Of a stretch of DNA of 64,000 nucleotides, positions 8,570 to 18,816 are shown piece after piece. Below the pieces are notes generated by a model that worked only from the letters and a program-made list of their open reading frames with translations, did no database searches and was not told where the DNA came from. Within the stretch, counting starts at the first letter, position 1; each line of letters begins with the position of its first letter. The stretch is taken from positions 488,942 through 552,941 of the forward strand of contig SMLU01000002.1 of NCBI GenBank assembly GCA_007859745.1, given 5' to 3'. Origin of the DNA: Phycisphaerae bacterium RAS1 (lineage in GTDB: Bacteria > Planctomycetota > Phycisphaerae > UBA1845 > Fen-1342). A program made the translations under genes and the position numbers.

Positions 8570-9823
8570 ATGCAAACCCTGAGGTCGATCGCGCTGGCCA
8601 CGGGCCTCTGCCTGCTGTGGGCAAGCGACGCCGTCGCCGACGACGCCGGCAAGCCGGCGACCGGTCCCGCGACCGTCGAAAACCGCGTGAAGGAATCGGA
8701 CCTGACGACGATCCGGCTGACCGCGGATGCGGAGCGCCGGCTGGGCATCGAGGTCGCGGCCGCCGAGCGGAGGGCGATCGGCCGACCGCGGCGGCTGCCG
8801 GGTGAAGTTCTGATACCGCCGGGCGGCACGATCGTGGTATCGGCGCCGGTTGCAGGGCTGATTTCGAATGCGTCAGGGTCGGTGTCGCCCGGTCAGCGAG
8901 TGCAGCGCGGCACTGCGTTGTTCCGGCTCCAGCCGGGCGAGTCTCGGGAGGGCAAGGCGTTCGCGCCGGCGGATCGGATCAGTCTGGCGCGAGCCCGGGC
9001 CGACCTGACCGCTGCACGAAGCGAGGCGGAGGGGCAGCTTGAGCAAGCGCGCGTCCGGGTGGAAGCCGCCGAAGTCAGGCTCAAACGCGCCGACCAGCTT
9101 CGCCAGGAGGGGGCCGGCGCGCAGCGGGCGTACGACGAGGTCCGGACCGAGCTCGATCTGGCCGGTACGCAGCGAACCGCATCTCAGGCGCGGGTCGAGA
9201 CGTTGGCGCGGGTGCTGGCGTCACTGGAGTCCGGCGAGCAGGCCGCGGTGGCGATTGAGGCGCCTCTCGATGGCTGCGTCCGGGCCGTCCACGCGGCGAC
9301 GGGCCAGGTGGTTTCGAGCGGCGCACCGCTGCTGGAGATCGTGGCGTTTGATCCGGTCTGGATTCGCGTGCCGGTGTATGTCGGCGATCTGTCCGCAATC
9401 GAAACGGGCGGCAGCGCCCGCGTTCGCGGACTGCCCGACGGCCCTGAATCGCCGGCCCGCGAAGCGAAGCGGGTCTCGGCGCCCGGGTCGGCCGACGCGC
9501 GCGCCGCGACGGTCGATCTGTTCTTTGAGCTGGCCAACCCGTCCGCGGAACTGCGCCCCGGCCAGCGCCTGCTGGTCGAGCTGCCGACGGCGGCCGTCGG
9601 CGAGAGTCTGGTTGTTCCGTTCGCGGCGATCCTCTTCGACATTTACGGCGGGGCGTGGGTGTATGAGAACGTCGGTCCGCTGACGTACACGCGCAAGCGC
9701 GTCACGGTGCGCGACGTGGTCGGCGAATGGGCGGCCATCGGGCGCGGACTTCAGCCAGGCGCGACGGTGGTGACGGCCGGCGCGGCGGAGCTGTTCGGAA
9801 CAGAATTCGGAGCGGGCAAGTAG
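8570..9823 (+). CDS. RND efflux periplasmic adaptor (HlyD/membrane fusion protein family)
   Basis: A protein of 417 residues. ATG 8570 is chosen because GAGGAG lies 7 bp upstream and the product starts with an export signal ([16 protein letters not shown]). A longer frame to 8468 runs through the family B repeat and is unlikely. The adaptor domains follow in order: barrel-sandwich/lipoyl hairpin ([15 protein letters not shown], about residues 85-130), long coiled-coil hairpin (about residues 138-225, [20 protein letters not shown]), the second lipoyl half ([18 protein letters not shown]), a beta-barrel ([16 protein letters not shown]) and a membrane-proximal domain. It would link the RND permease to the TolC-type channel. 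No His/Met-rich metal-binding extension is seen, so the substrate is not fixed. Confidence 0.9.
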   Translation: MQTLRSIALATGLCLLWASDAVADDAGKPATGPATVENRVKESDLTTIRLTADAERRLGIEVAAAERRAIGRPRRLPGEVLIPPGGTIVVSAPVAGLISNASGSVSPGQRVQRGTALFRLQPGESREGKAFAPADRISLARARADLTAARSEAEGQLEQARVRVEAAEVRLKRADQLRQEGAGAQRAYDEVRTELDLAGTQRTASQARVETLARVLASLESGEQAAVAIEAPLDGCVRAVHAATGQVVSSGAPLLEIVAFDPVWIRVPVYVGDLSAIETGGSARVRGLPDGPESPAREAKRVSAPGSADARAATVDLFFELANPSAELRPGQRLLVELPTAAVGESLVVPFAAILFDIYGGAWVYENVGPLTYTRKRVTVRDVVGEWAAIGRGLQPGATVVTAGAAELFGTEFGAGK

Positions 9824-9830
9824 GAAGGAG

Positions 9831-9925
9831 CAAGTAGCGAGTGCGTTCAGAGTAGCGAGTTCAGAGAAGCGAGTTGATTCTCGCGGTTTCCAGCATTCGC
9901 TTCACTCGCTACTCGCTACTCGAAT
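9831..9925. repeat. Short-motif inverted repeat (gtagcgagt / actcgctac) between adaptor and permease genes
   Basis: Several copies of agtagcgagt or agaagcgagt on the left face tcactcgctactcgctactcg on the right, so the 95 bp can fold as a long imperfect hairpin. It ends five bases before the permease ATG at 9930, which leaves no normal ribosome binding site there. It may affect the ratio of permease to adaptor. Confidence 0.75.
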
Positions 9926-9929
9926 CATC

Positions 9930-12900
9930 ATGCTGAAGGCGATCGTCGAGACTTCGCTTCATCTGCGCGTGCTGGTGGCCGCACTGGCCGGCGTGCTGCT
10001 GATTGCCGGCGTGCAGACGGCGCGCATCACGCCGCTGGATGTCTTCCCTGAATTTGCGCCTCCGCTGGTCGAGGTTCAGACCGAGGCGCCCGGCCTCTCC
10101 ACAGACGAAGTCGAGAGCCTCGTCACGGTGCCGCTGGAGAACGCTCTCAACGGCACGCCGTGGCTGAAGACGATCCGCTCCAAATCAGTGCTGGGGCTGT
10201 CGTCGGTCGTGCTGATCTTCCGCGAGGGGACGGACCTGATGAGGGCGCGGCAACTCGTTCAGGAGCGGCTGGCGATTGAGGCGTCGCGGCTGCCGGTGGT
10301 GGCGAATCGGCCGGTGATGCTGTCGCCGTTGTCGTCGACCAGCCGGGTGCTGAAGATCGGGCTCTCCTCGAAATCGCTGGACCAGATGGACCTGACGATG
10401 CTGGCGCGTTGGACGATCCGTCCGCGACTGATGGCCGTGCCGGGCGTCGCCAACGTCGCCATCTGGGGTCAGCGCGACCGGCAATTCCAGGTGCTGGTCG
10501 ATCCCGAGCAATTGCGGCTGCACGACGTGACGCTGGACGAGGTGGTGCGAGCCGCGGGCGACGCGGTGGTCGTCGGCGCCGGCGGCTTCGTCGACACGCC
10601 CAACCAGCGCCTGCCGGTGCGACATCTCTCGCCCATCGAAACGCCGGACGACCTGGCGGCCAGCCTGCTGGCGTTCCGCGGGGGTGTCGCGCTGCGGCTG
10701 GGCGACGTGTGCCGGGTGGTTGAGGGCCATCCGGCGCCGATCGGCGACGGCGTGATCAACGACGGCCCCGGTCTGCTGTTGATCGTCGAGAAGCAACCGT
10801 GGGGCAACACGCTGGATGTCACGCGCACCGTTGAGACGGCGCTGGACGCGCTGCGGCCGGGGTTGAAAGGCGTGGAGGTCGACTCGACCATCTTCCGGCC
10901 CGCCACGTTCATCGAACGCTCTTTGGACAATCTCTCTCGCGCGCTGCTGCTGGGCTGTGTCCTGGTCGCGATCGTGCTGGTGCTGTTCCTGTTCGACTGG
11001 CGCACCGCGTTGATCAGCATCGTGGCGATTCCCCTGTCGCTCCTGGCGGCGGCGATCGTGCTGTATTGGCGCGGCGGAACGCTCAACGTCATGTCGATCG
11101 CCGGACTGGTGATCGCCGTGGGCGTGGTCGTGGACGATGCGATCATCGATGTCGAGAACATCGCTCGCCGGCTGCGGCTGAATCGAGCCTCGGGAAATCC
11201 GAAGAGCCCGCTGCAGGTCGTGCTGGATGCGTCGCTGGAGGTCCGCAGCGCCATCGTCTATGCCAGCCTGATTGTCATTCTCGTCTTCGTTCCGGTGTTC
11301 TTCCTCGAAGGACTGGCGGGGTCGTTTTTTCGGCCGCTGGCGCTTTCATACATGCTGGCGATTCTCGCCTCCCTCGTGGTTGCTCTGACGGTGACGCCGG
11401 CCCTGTCACTCGTGCTGCTTCGCGGCGGATCGCAGCGCCGGCAGGACGCACCGCTCGTCGGACTGCTGAAGCTCGCGTACCGCCGTGCGCTGGCGCCGCT
11501 GCTGACGCGATCGCGGGCGGCGGTTGCGGGCCTGCTTCTGGCCTTTGCGGCGACGGGGGCGGTCGTGCCGATGCTGGGTGAGGAGTTCCTCCCGAATTTT
11601 CAGGAGACGGATTTCCTGATGCACTGGGTGGAGAAACCCGGAACGTCGCTCGAGGCGATGACGCGGATCACGATCCAGGCCAGCCGCGAACTGCGGTCGA
11701 TCCCGGGCGTGCGCAACTTCGGCGCGCACATCGGCCGGGCGGAGGTGGCCGATGAGGTGGTCGGGCCGAATTTCACGGAGCTTTGGATCAGCATCAATCC
11801 GGATGCCCCGTACGCCGCGACGGTCCGAAGAATCCAGCAGGTGGTGGACGGCTACCCGGGTTTGTATCGCGACGTGCTGACTTACTTGAAGGAGCGGATC
11901 AAGGAGGTTCTGACCGGCGCCAGCGCCAGCATCGTGGTTCGAGTATATGGCGAAGACCTGGAAATCCTCCGCGACAAGGCGAAGGAAATCAGCGCCGCAA
12001 TCGGCGGCATTTCGGGCGTGGCCGATCTGAAGATCGAGCCGCAGGTTCTGGTGCCGCAGATTCAGGTGCGCCTGAAGGCGGGGGCGGCGGCGGAATTCGG
12101 CCTGACCGCGGCCGACGTGCGGCGGGCGACGGTGACGCTGGTCAAGAGCGCTAAAGTCGGCGAGCTCTATGACGCACAGACGGTTTTCGACGTGGTCGTC
12201 TGGGGGGAGGAATCCACGCGTCGGGACGTGCACGCGCTGCAGCGCATTCTGATCGACGCGCCGGGGGGCGGGCGGGTTCCGCTGGGTGATGTGGCGGACG
12301 TCTACGTGGCGCCGTCGCCCAACGAAATCAAGCGCGAGTCGACGTCGCGCCGTCTGGATGTCACGTGCAACGTCAAAGCCGGCGCCGACCTGGGCGGCAT
12401 CGCGCGCGAGATCGAGCAGCGGGTGAAGTCGCTTTCATTTGACCGTGGATATCACCCGGAGTTTCTGGGCGAATACGCGGCGCGGCGGGAATCGCGCAAC
12501 CGGCTGTTCGCGCTGGCGGCCGTCTGTCTGCTCGGCATCCTGCTTCTGCTGCAAGCCGACTTCAAGTCGTGGCGGCCGGCCCTGCTCGTGTTTCTCACGC
12601 TGCCCTTTGCGCTGATCGGGGGGGTGATCGGCGCACTGCTCGGCGGCGGCGTGCTCTCGCTGGGTTCGCTGGTCGGATTCGTGACGGTGCTGGGCATCGC
12701 GGCCCGAAACGGCATCATGCTGGTCAGTCACTTCCGTTACCTGGAGACCGAGGAGGGCGAGCCGTTCGGCGCGGCGCTCGTGCTGCGCGGAGCAGAGGAG
12801 CGGCTGTCGCCGATTCTGATGACGGCGCTGTGCGCCGGGCTGGGACTGCTGCCTCTGGCGATTGCGGGAAACCGGCCCGGACACGAAATCGAGCACCCGC

Positions 12901-13001
12901 TGGCGCTGGTGATCCTGGGCGGTCTCTTCACATCGACCGCTCTGAACCTGCTGCTGGTGCCGGTTCTCTATCTCAGGTTCGGGCGGCCCGCCGCAAACTG
13001 A
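9930..13001 (+). CDS. RND efflux permease (AcrB/CzcA superfamily)
   Basis: A protein of 1023 residues, normal for RND pumps. It has twelve predicted membrane helices in two halves with large periplasmic loops. The N-terminus has the expected layout ([20 protein letters not shown], then [19 protein letters not shown]). The helix-4 motif [17 protein letters not shown] carries the Asp pair of the proton relay. The second half has [20 protein letters not shown]. The motifs are closer to CzcA-like pumps than to AcrB, but metal-liganding residues cannot be assigned by eye, so the substrate (metal cations or organic compounds) is open. It is the last gene of the OMF-lipoprotein-adaptor-permease series. 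Confidence 0.92.
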   Translation: MLKAIVETSLHLRVLVAALAGVLLIAGVQTARITPLDVFPEFAPPLVEVQTEAPGLSTDEVESLVTVPLENALNGTPWLKTIRSKSVLGLSSVVLIFREGTDLMRARQLVQERLAIEASRLPVVANRPVMLSPLSSTSRVLKIGLSSKSLDQMDLTMLARWTIRPRLMAVPGVANVAIWGQRDRQFQVLVDPEQLRLHDVTLDEVVRAAGDAVVVGAGGFVDTPNQRLPVRHLSPIETPDDLAASLLAFRGGVALRLGDVCRVVEGHPAPIGDGVINDGPGLLLIVEKQPWGNTLDVTRTVETALDALRPGLKGVEVDSTIFRPATFIERSLDNLSRALLLGCVLVAIVLVLFLFDWRTALISIVAIPLSLLAAAIVLYWRGGTLNVMSIAGLVIAVGVVVDDAIIDVENIARRLRLNRASGNPKSPLQVVLDASLEVRSAIVYASLIVILVFVPVFFLEGLAGSFFRPLALSYMLAILASLVVALTVTPALSLVLLRGGSQRRQDAPLVGLLKLAYRRALAPLLTRSRAAVAGLLLAFAATGAVVPMLGEEFLPNFQETDFLMHWVEKPGTSLEAMTRITIQASRELRSIPGVRNFGAHIGRAEVADEVVGPNFTELWISINPDAPYAATVRRIQQVVDGYPGLYRDVLTYLKERIKEVLTGASASIVVRVYGEDLEILRDKAKEISAAIGGISGVADLKIEPQVLVPQIQVRLKAGAAAEFGLTAADVRRATVTLVKSAKVGELYDAQTVFDVVVWGEESTRRDVHALQRILIDAPGGGRVPLGDVADVYVAPSPNEIKRESTSRRLDVTCNVKAGADLGGIAREIEQRVKSLSFDRGYHPEFLGEYAARRESRNRLFALAAVCLLGILLLLQADFKSWRPALLVFLTLPFALIGGVIGALLGGGVLSLGSLVGFVTVLGIAARNGIMLVSHFRYLETEEGEPFGAALVLRGAEERLSPILMTALCAGLGLLPLAIAGNRPGHEIEHPLALVILGGLFTSTALNLLLVPVLYLRFGRPAAN

Positions 13002-13052
13002 CGCGCGGGCAGACGCTCGACAGCCATCGACGTGAGACATCCGCAGCAAGCC

Positions 13053-13089
13053 AAAAAAACGCCGGCGACGGGGATTGCCCGTCGCCGGC
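13053..13089 (-). terminator. Rho-independent terminator for the minus-strand dockerin gene
   Basis: A perfect 12-bp stem (13061-13072 with 13078-13089, gccggcgacggg / cccgtcgccggc) with a 5-nt loop. On the minus strand it is followed directly by G and a run of seven T (13059-13053). It lies about 45 bp past the stop of the minus-strand gene, between two convergent genes. Confidence 0.85.
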
Positions 13090-13135
13090 GGCGACTCATC
13101 ATCGCACGATGCGTCAGACCAGCCGACGAATCGGA

Positions 13136-16100
13136 TTACGGGCAGGCGCCCGCGCCGACCGCCGAGACGAAGCCGTTAATGTCCAGAATGTTCACAAAGC
13201 CGTCGCCGTTGATGTCGTTGGCGCACCAGAAGTCGCAGTCGGTGTCCGCGAGCGCATCCCACATCGTCCGGCTCTGGACGGCCGCGACGAAGTAGTTGAT
13301 GTCCAGAATGTTCACGTTGCCGTCGCAGTTCGAGTCGCCGCAGACGGTCGGCGGAGCGCAGGGGCAGAAAGGCGAGCGGAAGCCCTGGTTGGCTGCGCAG
13401 ATTGCGAGGTCCGAGTTGTCAACCACGCCGTCGCCGTTCAGGTCGCCGCCGCGCCAGCCGGCGCCGGGCGTGTTCACGATGATGTCGGCGTCGGCCTGAT
13501 CCACGTCGCCGTCGAGATCGACGTCGCCCATGTTCGTGCCGAGGATGACCGTGACCAACTCGACCACGTCTGCGTTGTCCACGATCATGTCGCCGTTCAT
13601 GTCGCAGCTCAGGTCGATCCTGGCCGCGTCGTTGATGTTCGACCACGTGCCGAAGTTGGCCCGAACGTAGTCGATGTCGTCCTCATTCACCACGCCGTCC
13701 CAGCCGGTCGGCGTCGAACCTTTGGCCGGGCCGACGACGCTGCCGGCCACGTCGCCGCGGCTGTCGCCGGCGGCATAGACCTTGCAGGTCTTCAGGCCGG
13801 TGTTGAGCAGGTTGTTGTCGCTACCGGTGAGCGTCAGCCAGCGTGCATCCGCGCGGGTGAACGCCTCGCGGCGGTCGAGCGTGCCGAGGCCACCGGTGGC
13901 CACGCCGGTCGTCAGGGCCAGTCCGTCGCAGAAGTAGCGGATGTCCTCACGGTCGAACTCGCCGTCGCTATTGAGGTCGAAGTTGACGTGCGCGATCAGG
14001 CGGTCGACGGCCATGCTGCCGATGTGGCCACCCTGGATCGCTTCGAAGCCGCCCAGGGCCGCACTTTCGCTGGCCGCGGTCGAGAAGAGGTTCTCGGCGT
14101 CAACCAGGCGGTTGATGTCGTTGATGTTGCGAGCGCCGTCGTTATTGGCGTCGCCTTGGACGCGGTTACGCTGCGAGAGTCGGTTGCTGCCGCCGGCGAT
14201 GGTGACGGTGCTGCCGCCGCCGTTGACGTAGCGGTACGACGTGGTGCCGCCGTCGCGATAAACCGCGGTGATGTCGTCGGCGGTCGGAGCGGTGTCAAGC
14301 GTGCCGTTCGCGCCGACGCCCACGATGCGCTGACCGCGCGCCACCGGATTGCCGACCGAAACCAACTGCACGTCGTCGCCCATCGCCGCCGTGTTGGCGA
14401 TGCCATTGCCGCCGAACCACGGCTCTTGAATCCCGGCGAGCGGCGCGCGGCGCGTCGCGACGCGGCCGGCGGTCGAAATGACGCCGCTGGCGTCGAGGTC
14501 GCCGTAAGGCAGCGGCGGCGTGGGGCCGCCGGCGCGGAAGGCGTTGTTGTTGAGGACGTAGCACTTCGTATCAGCAACCTGAGACAGGTTCGTCGTGAAC
14601 ACATCCGGGTCGCTGAGCGTTGGAAGGCTGTCCGGGGCACGCGTCGGCGCGACGCGGCGGGCCAGCGTCTCGCCGGGCATGTTCAGCGACTCGGCCGGCA
14701 GCGTTCCGGGCGGGCACGGAGAGGCGTTGAAGGCGATCAGGCTCTCTTCGACGTTCCGCATGAACTGGGCGCACTCGATGTTGCTCAGCAGCGGGCCGGA
14801 CTCGGTCGCGGGTGCGCGAACGCCGAAATCGTGCGCCCGCGGGTTGCCGCGGGTCACGAAGCTCTGCACGCCGCCGATCTGGAAGCCGGTGTTGATGTCG
14901 CTGTTGTTGATGATGGCTTCGAGCGTCGGACGGACGACTTCGGCGCCGCGCTTGTAGCCGAGGAGCTCGTAGGCGCCGCCCCGCGCATCGATGACCGCGC
15001 GGCTGCCGCCGAAGAAGCCGGTGTAACCAACCGCCAGGCGGTTGCTCTGAACGGTGTTTTCCTGGTCGCCGGAGCCGGCGTTGTTGGTACTCTGGTAGTT
15101 GGGGCCGGGCGTGTTATTGACGTTCGACAAGGCGCGAACGCCGATGTTGTCGCCGACCGCCTGGCTCGGGTCGACTCCGAGCGAGTTGGCCCAGGCGTTC
15201 CGCGTGCCGGAACCAGCGTCGCGCGTGGCGAAAACCAGGTTCTCGCCGTTCGAACGCCGGCCGGAAATCTGGCCGTAGCGCAGGTCGTTCCACGTAATAG
15301 CGCCGTCCTCAAAACCGCTGGAGTCCGTCAGCGAGAGATTCGTGCCGCGGTTGGCGATCGGAACGACGGGACTCCAGGCGACCTGCGTGTCGTACAGCGT
15401 GTTCGCGTCCGGGCTGCCCGTGTTCAGGTTCAGCGACCCGCCGGCGGCGCAGTCGGGCGACAGGTCAACCATGCGGTGATCCTGGCCACCCTGTGCGGCC
15501 GTGCCCTGATTGCCGAGCACGTCATTCAGACCGTAGCCCGCCTCGCCCGGATTGCGGTCGAACTGAGGCGTTCCCGCCGGGCCCTGCGTGCCGTAGAGCG
15601 CCGGCACGTCGAGATTGGCGAAATCGACGGAGCTGGGGCAGCGCGGCGTGCATGCCGGCAGGTTGCCGTCGTTGTCGTGCATCGTGTCGTCGGTGCAGCC
15701 GCCGCCGAATGCCGCGGCGTCGCCGATGCACTGGTTGGGCGGGACGTTGTTCGACCAGCGCAGGTTGTTGATCAGGCCGCGCTCCGAGGGAATCGCCTCG
15801 TTCAGATCGCCGCAAAGCTGGTAGGTGACGAACTCGAGGTAGCCCTCAACCGAGCCGACCGAGCGGTACTGAATGATCCAGTAGGCCGTGGGAATGGTCG
15901 GAGCGGTGTTCGGTGCAAGCTGGTCCACCGCGTCCGGCGAGCCGTTGTTGTCCGAGTCGTAGAAGCCGAACCGGCCGTCGCCATCGACGTCGATCCAGTC
16001 GTTCGTCAGCGCGGGGTTGTTGTCAAACACATCGACGAACAGCGTCGCGCCGGCGCCATTCACCTGGTTTTGGAGCGTGGGCACGCCGCTGTGCGCATTC

Positions 16101-16186
16101 TGCGCGGACACCGGCGGAACGGCTGCGGCGGTCATGACCGTCGTGGTCACGACCAGCCGCAGCATCTTGCTGCGGAACATGGACAT
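13136..16186 (-). CDS. Secreted PstS-like binding domain fused to dockerin-like EF-hand repeats
   Basis: A protein of 1016 residues, start at ATG 16186 with GGAGGG about 10 bp upstream and a clear signal peptide (TTTVMTAAAVPPVSA). Upstream in-frame starts give no signal at the N-terminus. The N-terminal half shows three phosphate-binding-protein-like motifs in order: VNGAGATLFVDVF, YRSVGSVEGYLEF and TRDAGSGTRNAWANSLG. These match the GAGATF, VGSG and RDSGSGT motifs of PstS folds. The C-terminal half has about eight EF-hand loops of dockerin type (for example ANNDGARNINDIN, MNGDMIVDNADV, LNGDGVVDNSDL). It ends in SNCDGNVNILDIN and DINGDGFVNILDIN, almost identical to the tail of the exoprotein at 1375. 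The ligand is unknown, and the PstS relation is inferred from motifs only. Confidence 0.85.
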   Translation of the reverse strand: MSMFRSKMLRLVVTTTVMTAAAVPPVSAQNAHSGVPTLQNQVNGAGATLFVDVFDNNPALTNDWIDVDGDGRFGFYDSDNNGSPDAVDQLAPNTAPTIPTAYWIIQYRSVGSVEGYLEFVTYQLCGDLNEAIPSERGLINNLRWSNNVPPNQCIGDAAAFGGGCTDDTMHDNDGNLPACTPRCPSSVDFANLDVPALYGTQGPAGTPQFDRNPGEAGYGLNDVLGNQGTAAQGGQDHRMVDLSPDCAAGGSLNLNTGSPDANTLYDTQVAWSPVVPIANRGTNLSLTDSSGFEDGAITWNDLRYGQISGRRSNGENLVFATRDAGSGTRNAWANSLGVDPSQAVGDNIGVRALSNVNNTPGPNYQSTNNAGSGDQENTVQSNRLAVGYTGFFGGSRAVIDARGGAYELLGYKRGAEVVRPTLEAIINNSDINTGFQIGGVQSFVTRGNPRAHDFGVRAPATESGPLLSNIECAQFMRNVEESLIAFNASPCPPGTLPAESLNMPGETLARRVAPTRAPDSLPTLSDPDVFTTNLSQVADTKCYVLNNNAFRAGGPTPPLPYGDLDASGVISTAGRVATRRAPLAGIQEPWFGGNGIANTAAMGDDVQLVSVGNPVARGQRIVGVGANGTLDTAPTADDITAVYRDGGTTSYRYVNGGGSTVTIAGGSNRLSQRNRVQGDANNDGARNINDINRLVDAENLFSTAASESAALGGFEAIQGGHIGSMAVDRLIAHVNFDLNSDGEFDREDIRYFCDGLALTTGVATGGLGTLDRREAFTRADARWLTLTGSDNNLLNTGLKTCKVYAAGDSRGDVAGSVVGPAKGSTPTGWDGVVNEDDIDYVRANFGTWSNINDAARIDLSCDMNGDMIVDNADVVELVTVILGTNMGDVDLDGDVDQADADIIVNTPGAGWRGGDLNGDGVVDNSDLAICAANQGFRSPFCPCAPPTVCGDSNCDGNVNILDINYFVAAVQSRTMWDALADTDCDFWCANDINGDGFVNILDINGFVSAVGAGACP

Positions 16187-16486
16187 TGTTCGTTCGCCCT
16201 CCAAGAAGAGACCCAAAAAGCGTCGCACGAGAAGCGCGCCCGCGCGGGCGAGCATTGGGATCAAGTGCTCGTGCGTACGCACCGAAACGGGGTGTCGTGA
16301 CGCCGACGGACGCGATGCGCCCAAACAGTGAGCGGCACCCCGGGCCGCATCGGCGGTCCGAAAGCGACAAGACACCGAGACCGGGCCGGCGAGCGCCCGT
16401 GGACGCTCCCCGGTTCCGGACAAGACTCTCAGGTGAGTAGCAATGCCGAACGCCCACGCCTCGCGGCGTGAGCGGCATTTTCAGCC
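16187..16486. other. Leader region between two minus-strand genes, no gene seen
   Basis: A gap of 300 bp upstream of the dockerin gene. It contains its ribosome binding site (near 16197-16202) and a small hairpin at 16442-16479. Reading frames through it have no family resemblance. I could not find a convincing -35/-10 pair. Confidence 0.5.
16442..16479. terminator. Hairpin after the pseudopilin gene, possible terminator
   Basis: Outer stem aatgccg/cggcatt and inner stem acgcc/ggcgt around tcgc. It lies just downstream of the minus-strand pseudopilin stop at 16487. The T-run is on the plus-strand side (attttc) and not on the minus side, so it is only a weak terminator for this gene. Confidence 0.35.
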
Positions 16487-17554
16487 TCAGGGCAGCGTGC
16501 CGTAGCGGTCGAGAACCTCGTTGCGTCCGGTTACGCCGTAGTACTTATCTCCCCACTCGCGATCCTTGAGCGTGTTCACCAGGAATTTGCGCTGAACGCT
16601 GCCGTCGACGTACATGAAATTCGTCTTACCGCCGAAGTCATCGGCGCCCGGATGATGGCGGCCGACCGCGTTCATCTCGCTGACGCCGACGTCAATCAGG
16701 CTCGCCGTCGCGGCGTCGATCTGGCGAAAGGGCAGCAGGCCGTAGGTGCGGTCGTTCGGCGGGCCGTAGCGGAAGCCCGGGTTCGTGCTGGCGTATTCAT
16801 TCAGGCCGTCGCCGACGTGATAGAACGGGTTGACCGGGCGATGGCTGACGGACTTGAGGCAGCCCTCGCTCTTGGTGATGGCCAGGAAATTGCGATTGAA
16901 CTCGGTGACCAGGATGGTGCGGCCGGCCTCCTTGATGTCGCCGTCGGTCACCAGCTTGTTGAGCCGCTCCTGTCCGCCGTTCAGGTCGCCGTTCGACTTG
17001 TTGCGGATCAGGATGGCGGCGTTTCCGGTGAACGCCATGCGGCGCGCCTGACGATCCTTCCTGGAGTCGGGCTGGACGTCCTGGCACGAGTCGTCCTTGA
17101 TTTCGGGCCGCTCCCAGTCCTTGGCGTCGGGCCCGGGGTTGGTGCGCGGGCAGCCGTTGCCGATGACGGCCGGACAGGTGAACGCGCCGTCGTCGGTCTT
17201 GCCGTCGTTGTAAAGAAAGAACGACCAGTGCAGGTAGCCGAACTCACGGGTCGGATCCTGCTCGTTGCGCATGTTGTCGGGCGTGACCTCGAATCCGTTG
17301 CCCCAGCTCTTGGGATAGACGTAGGAAGGCGGAAACCAGCGCGACTCGGCCAGGAAGGCGTGCACCGCGCGGCCCACCTGCTGCATGTTCGCCGCGCACT
17401 TGACGGCCTTGGCCTGCGAGCGAGCGCCGTTGAGCGCGGGCAGCAGGACCGAGATCAGTAGCGCGATGATCGCCACAACCACGAGCAACTCGATCAGCGT
17501 AAACCCGCGCCGCAGAGCGGATGACTCGCGACCGTTGAACGCTTCCACTCTCAT
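16487..17554 (-). CDS. Type II secretion/type IV pilin-like pseudopilin with C-terminal His...DG motif
   Basis: A protein of 355 residues, start at ATG 17554 with GGAG 6 bp upstream. A start 12 codons earlier lacks one. The N-terminus carries a class III prepilin signal, RRGFTLIELLVVVAIIALLI, cleaved before FTLIE with the conserved Glu at mature position 5. The C-terminal part has HHPGADDFGGKTNFMYVDGSV, the H-to-DG pattern found in the expanded pseudopilin families of planctomycetes. The product would be processed by a prepilin peptidase and join a pseudopilus or stay in the membrane. No secretion machinery genes are adjacent. It is in the same orientation as the dockerin gene, which begins about 300 bp downstream of its stop. 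Confidence 0.9.
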   Translation of the reverse strand: MRVEAFNGRESSALRRGFTLIELLVVVAIIALLISVLLPALNGARSQAKAVKCAANMQQVGRAVHAFLAESRWFPPSYVYPKSWGNGFEVTPDNMRNEQDPTREFGYLHWSFFLYNDGKTDDGAFTCPAVIGNGCPRTNPGPDAKDWERPEIKDDSCQDVQPDSRKDRQARRMAFTGNAAILIRNKSNGDLNGGQERLNKLVTDGDIKEAGRTILVTEFNRNFLAITKSEGCLKSVSHRPVNPFYHVGDGLNEYASTNPGFRYGPPNDRTYGLLPFRQIDAATASLIDVGVSEMNAVGRHHPGADDFGGKTNFMYVDGSVQRKFLVNTLKDREWGDKYYGVTGRNEVLDRYGTLP

Positions 17555-17909
17555 CTGATTCTCCACTCGCCGCCAAACCACGGACGGCATTGTCCAGAGG
17601 CAATGTCAGTGCAACGTGACCCGATGAAGAAGATTTGCTGAAGGCGCGACTCCGGGTCTCCTGGGCCGCGCCGCCTGCGCCAGCTTTCGAAATGCAACCC
17701 ACGACGCGACGATCCTCCGTGTCGCCGACATCGACCGGCGGCGCGCTGCGCCGCGCTCCGGCCATGAGGCTAAGTCGGGCTTGTTATCGCAGCGCTAGGA
17801 TGCGGCGATGCTTGCGTGTTGTGAGTATTAAGAAAAAGAAGGCGTGCTTAACGTGATGCTTGCGCAGGCTGTCGCGTCGGCCCTTGTGGCCGACCGCGGT
17901 TTCCGCGCG
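17555..17909. other. Upstream region of the pseudopilin gene, no gene seen
   Basis: This 355-bp stretch includes an AT-richer patch at about 17818-17850 (gagtattaagaaaaagaagg) that may hold the pseudopilin promoter, and a 7-bp hairpin at 17876-17894 (gtcggcc/ggccgac) just past the end of the next minus-strand gene. Short frames in it look like noise. Confidence 0.4.
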
Positions 17910-18539
17910 TCAACAGCGCTCGTACTTCCAGTTTCGCGACTTGCCCTCGGCAATCCACTCGATCGCGGTCGCCAGCCGGCGGGCGCGGGTGGCTTCGGTC
18001 TTGGCCCCGGTGAGCCACTCGATGTAGTCCTTCTGCTTGGAGTAGCTGAACTCCGTGAAGTACGCCGCGGCGGATTTGCTCTTTTTCAACTGGGCGGCGA
18101 GGTCGGGCGGGACGACGAGGACGACTTTCGGCTTACGCGGCGGGCGCGGTTGCTTGATGCCCTCGTCGTTCAGCTTCACGGCCTTCCGCACGTACGCGAG
18201 CAACGCGCGGCGCCCCGGAAGATCGGCGATGCAGGTGATGCGGCCGAATTCGCCCATGGCGTCCCGGGCGTCTGCACTGACCGGCTTTTTCGGCTCCGGG
18301 CCGACGACGAGCGCGTGCTTCCAGAAGCCGAACGTGCAGTGCTGCTTGAAGGCGGCCATGCCGCAGAGCAGGCCCTTGTACTCAAACGAGGGCATGCCCC
18401 ACTTGACGTTTTCCTCAATATCGGGGCAACCCTCGTGCACCAACTCGCGCAGGTATTCAAGAACGGGACGGGCAAAGCCGGCCGCTGTCGCGATGTACGC
18501 GTCGACACGCGGGTTGCGTCGGGAACGTGATGCGCTCAT
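17910..18539 (-). CDS. DUF1801/YdeI (OmpD-associated) family protein
   Basis: A protein of 209 residues. The start at ATG 18539 is chosen because family similarity begins there (RVDAYIATAAGFARPVLEYL). Upstream extensions look random and no strong ribosome binding site helps. The N-terminal half is the DUF1801 fold with IEENVKWGMPSFEYKG and CGMAAFKQHCTFGFW. The C-terminal half is the YdeI-type segment with FTEFSYSKQKDYIEWLTGA and AIEWIAEGKSRNWKYE. It is a soluble cytoplasmic protein. The biochemical role of the family is not established; E. coli YdeI has been linked to stress and peptide resistance. It stands alone in its orientation. Confidence 0.85.
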   Translation of the reverse strand: MSASRSRRNPRVDAYIATAAGFARPVLEYLRELVHEGCPDIEENVKWGMPSFEYKGLLCGMAAFKQHCTFGFWKHALVVGPEPKKPVSADARDAMGEFGRITCIADLPGRRALLAYVRKAVKLNDEGIKQPRPPRKPKVVLVVPPDLAAQLKKSKSAAAYFTEFSYSKQKDYIEWLTGAKTEATRARRLATAIEWIAEGKSRNWKYERC

Positions 18540-18816
18540 GCACAGCAGATTAACGCGCGAAGGTGCCGGCGGCCAACCCGCGGCGCCGTCCGGGTTATTG
18601 CCTTGACGCCGCGCGGGGACTATCCTGTGCCCGTTCGGTCGAGCCCCGGCATCGCTCCTGTCTGGCCGGGCTCTTTCGCCATGTGTACGTCCGTTCGCTT
18701 GGTCGACCACGCAAAGGTGTTGACGTGTGGTTTGGCGGACGATCCCGCTGTGCGTCATCGGGGGACTTCATAGCGCGCCTCTGCGCCACTTCCTTCACTT
18801 CCTTCAGGAGATCGTG

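Noticed and set aside
12569-16300. A very long plus-strand reading frame opposite the dockerin gene
   Set aside because: It is a product of high GC content and codon bias. It has no signal, domains or repeats, while the minus-strand frame has a signal peptide, EF-hands, a ribosome binding site and a terminator.
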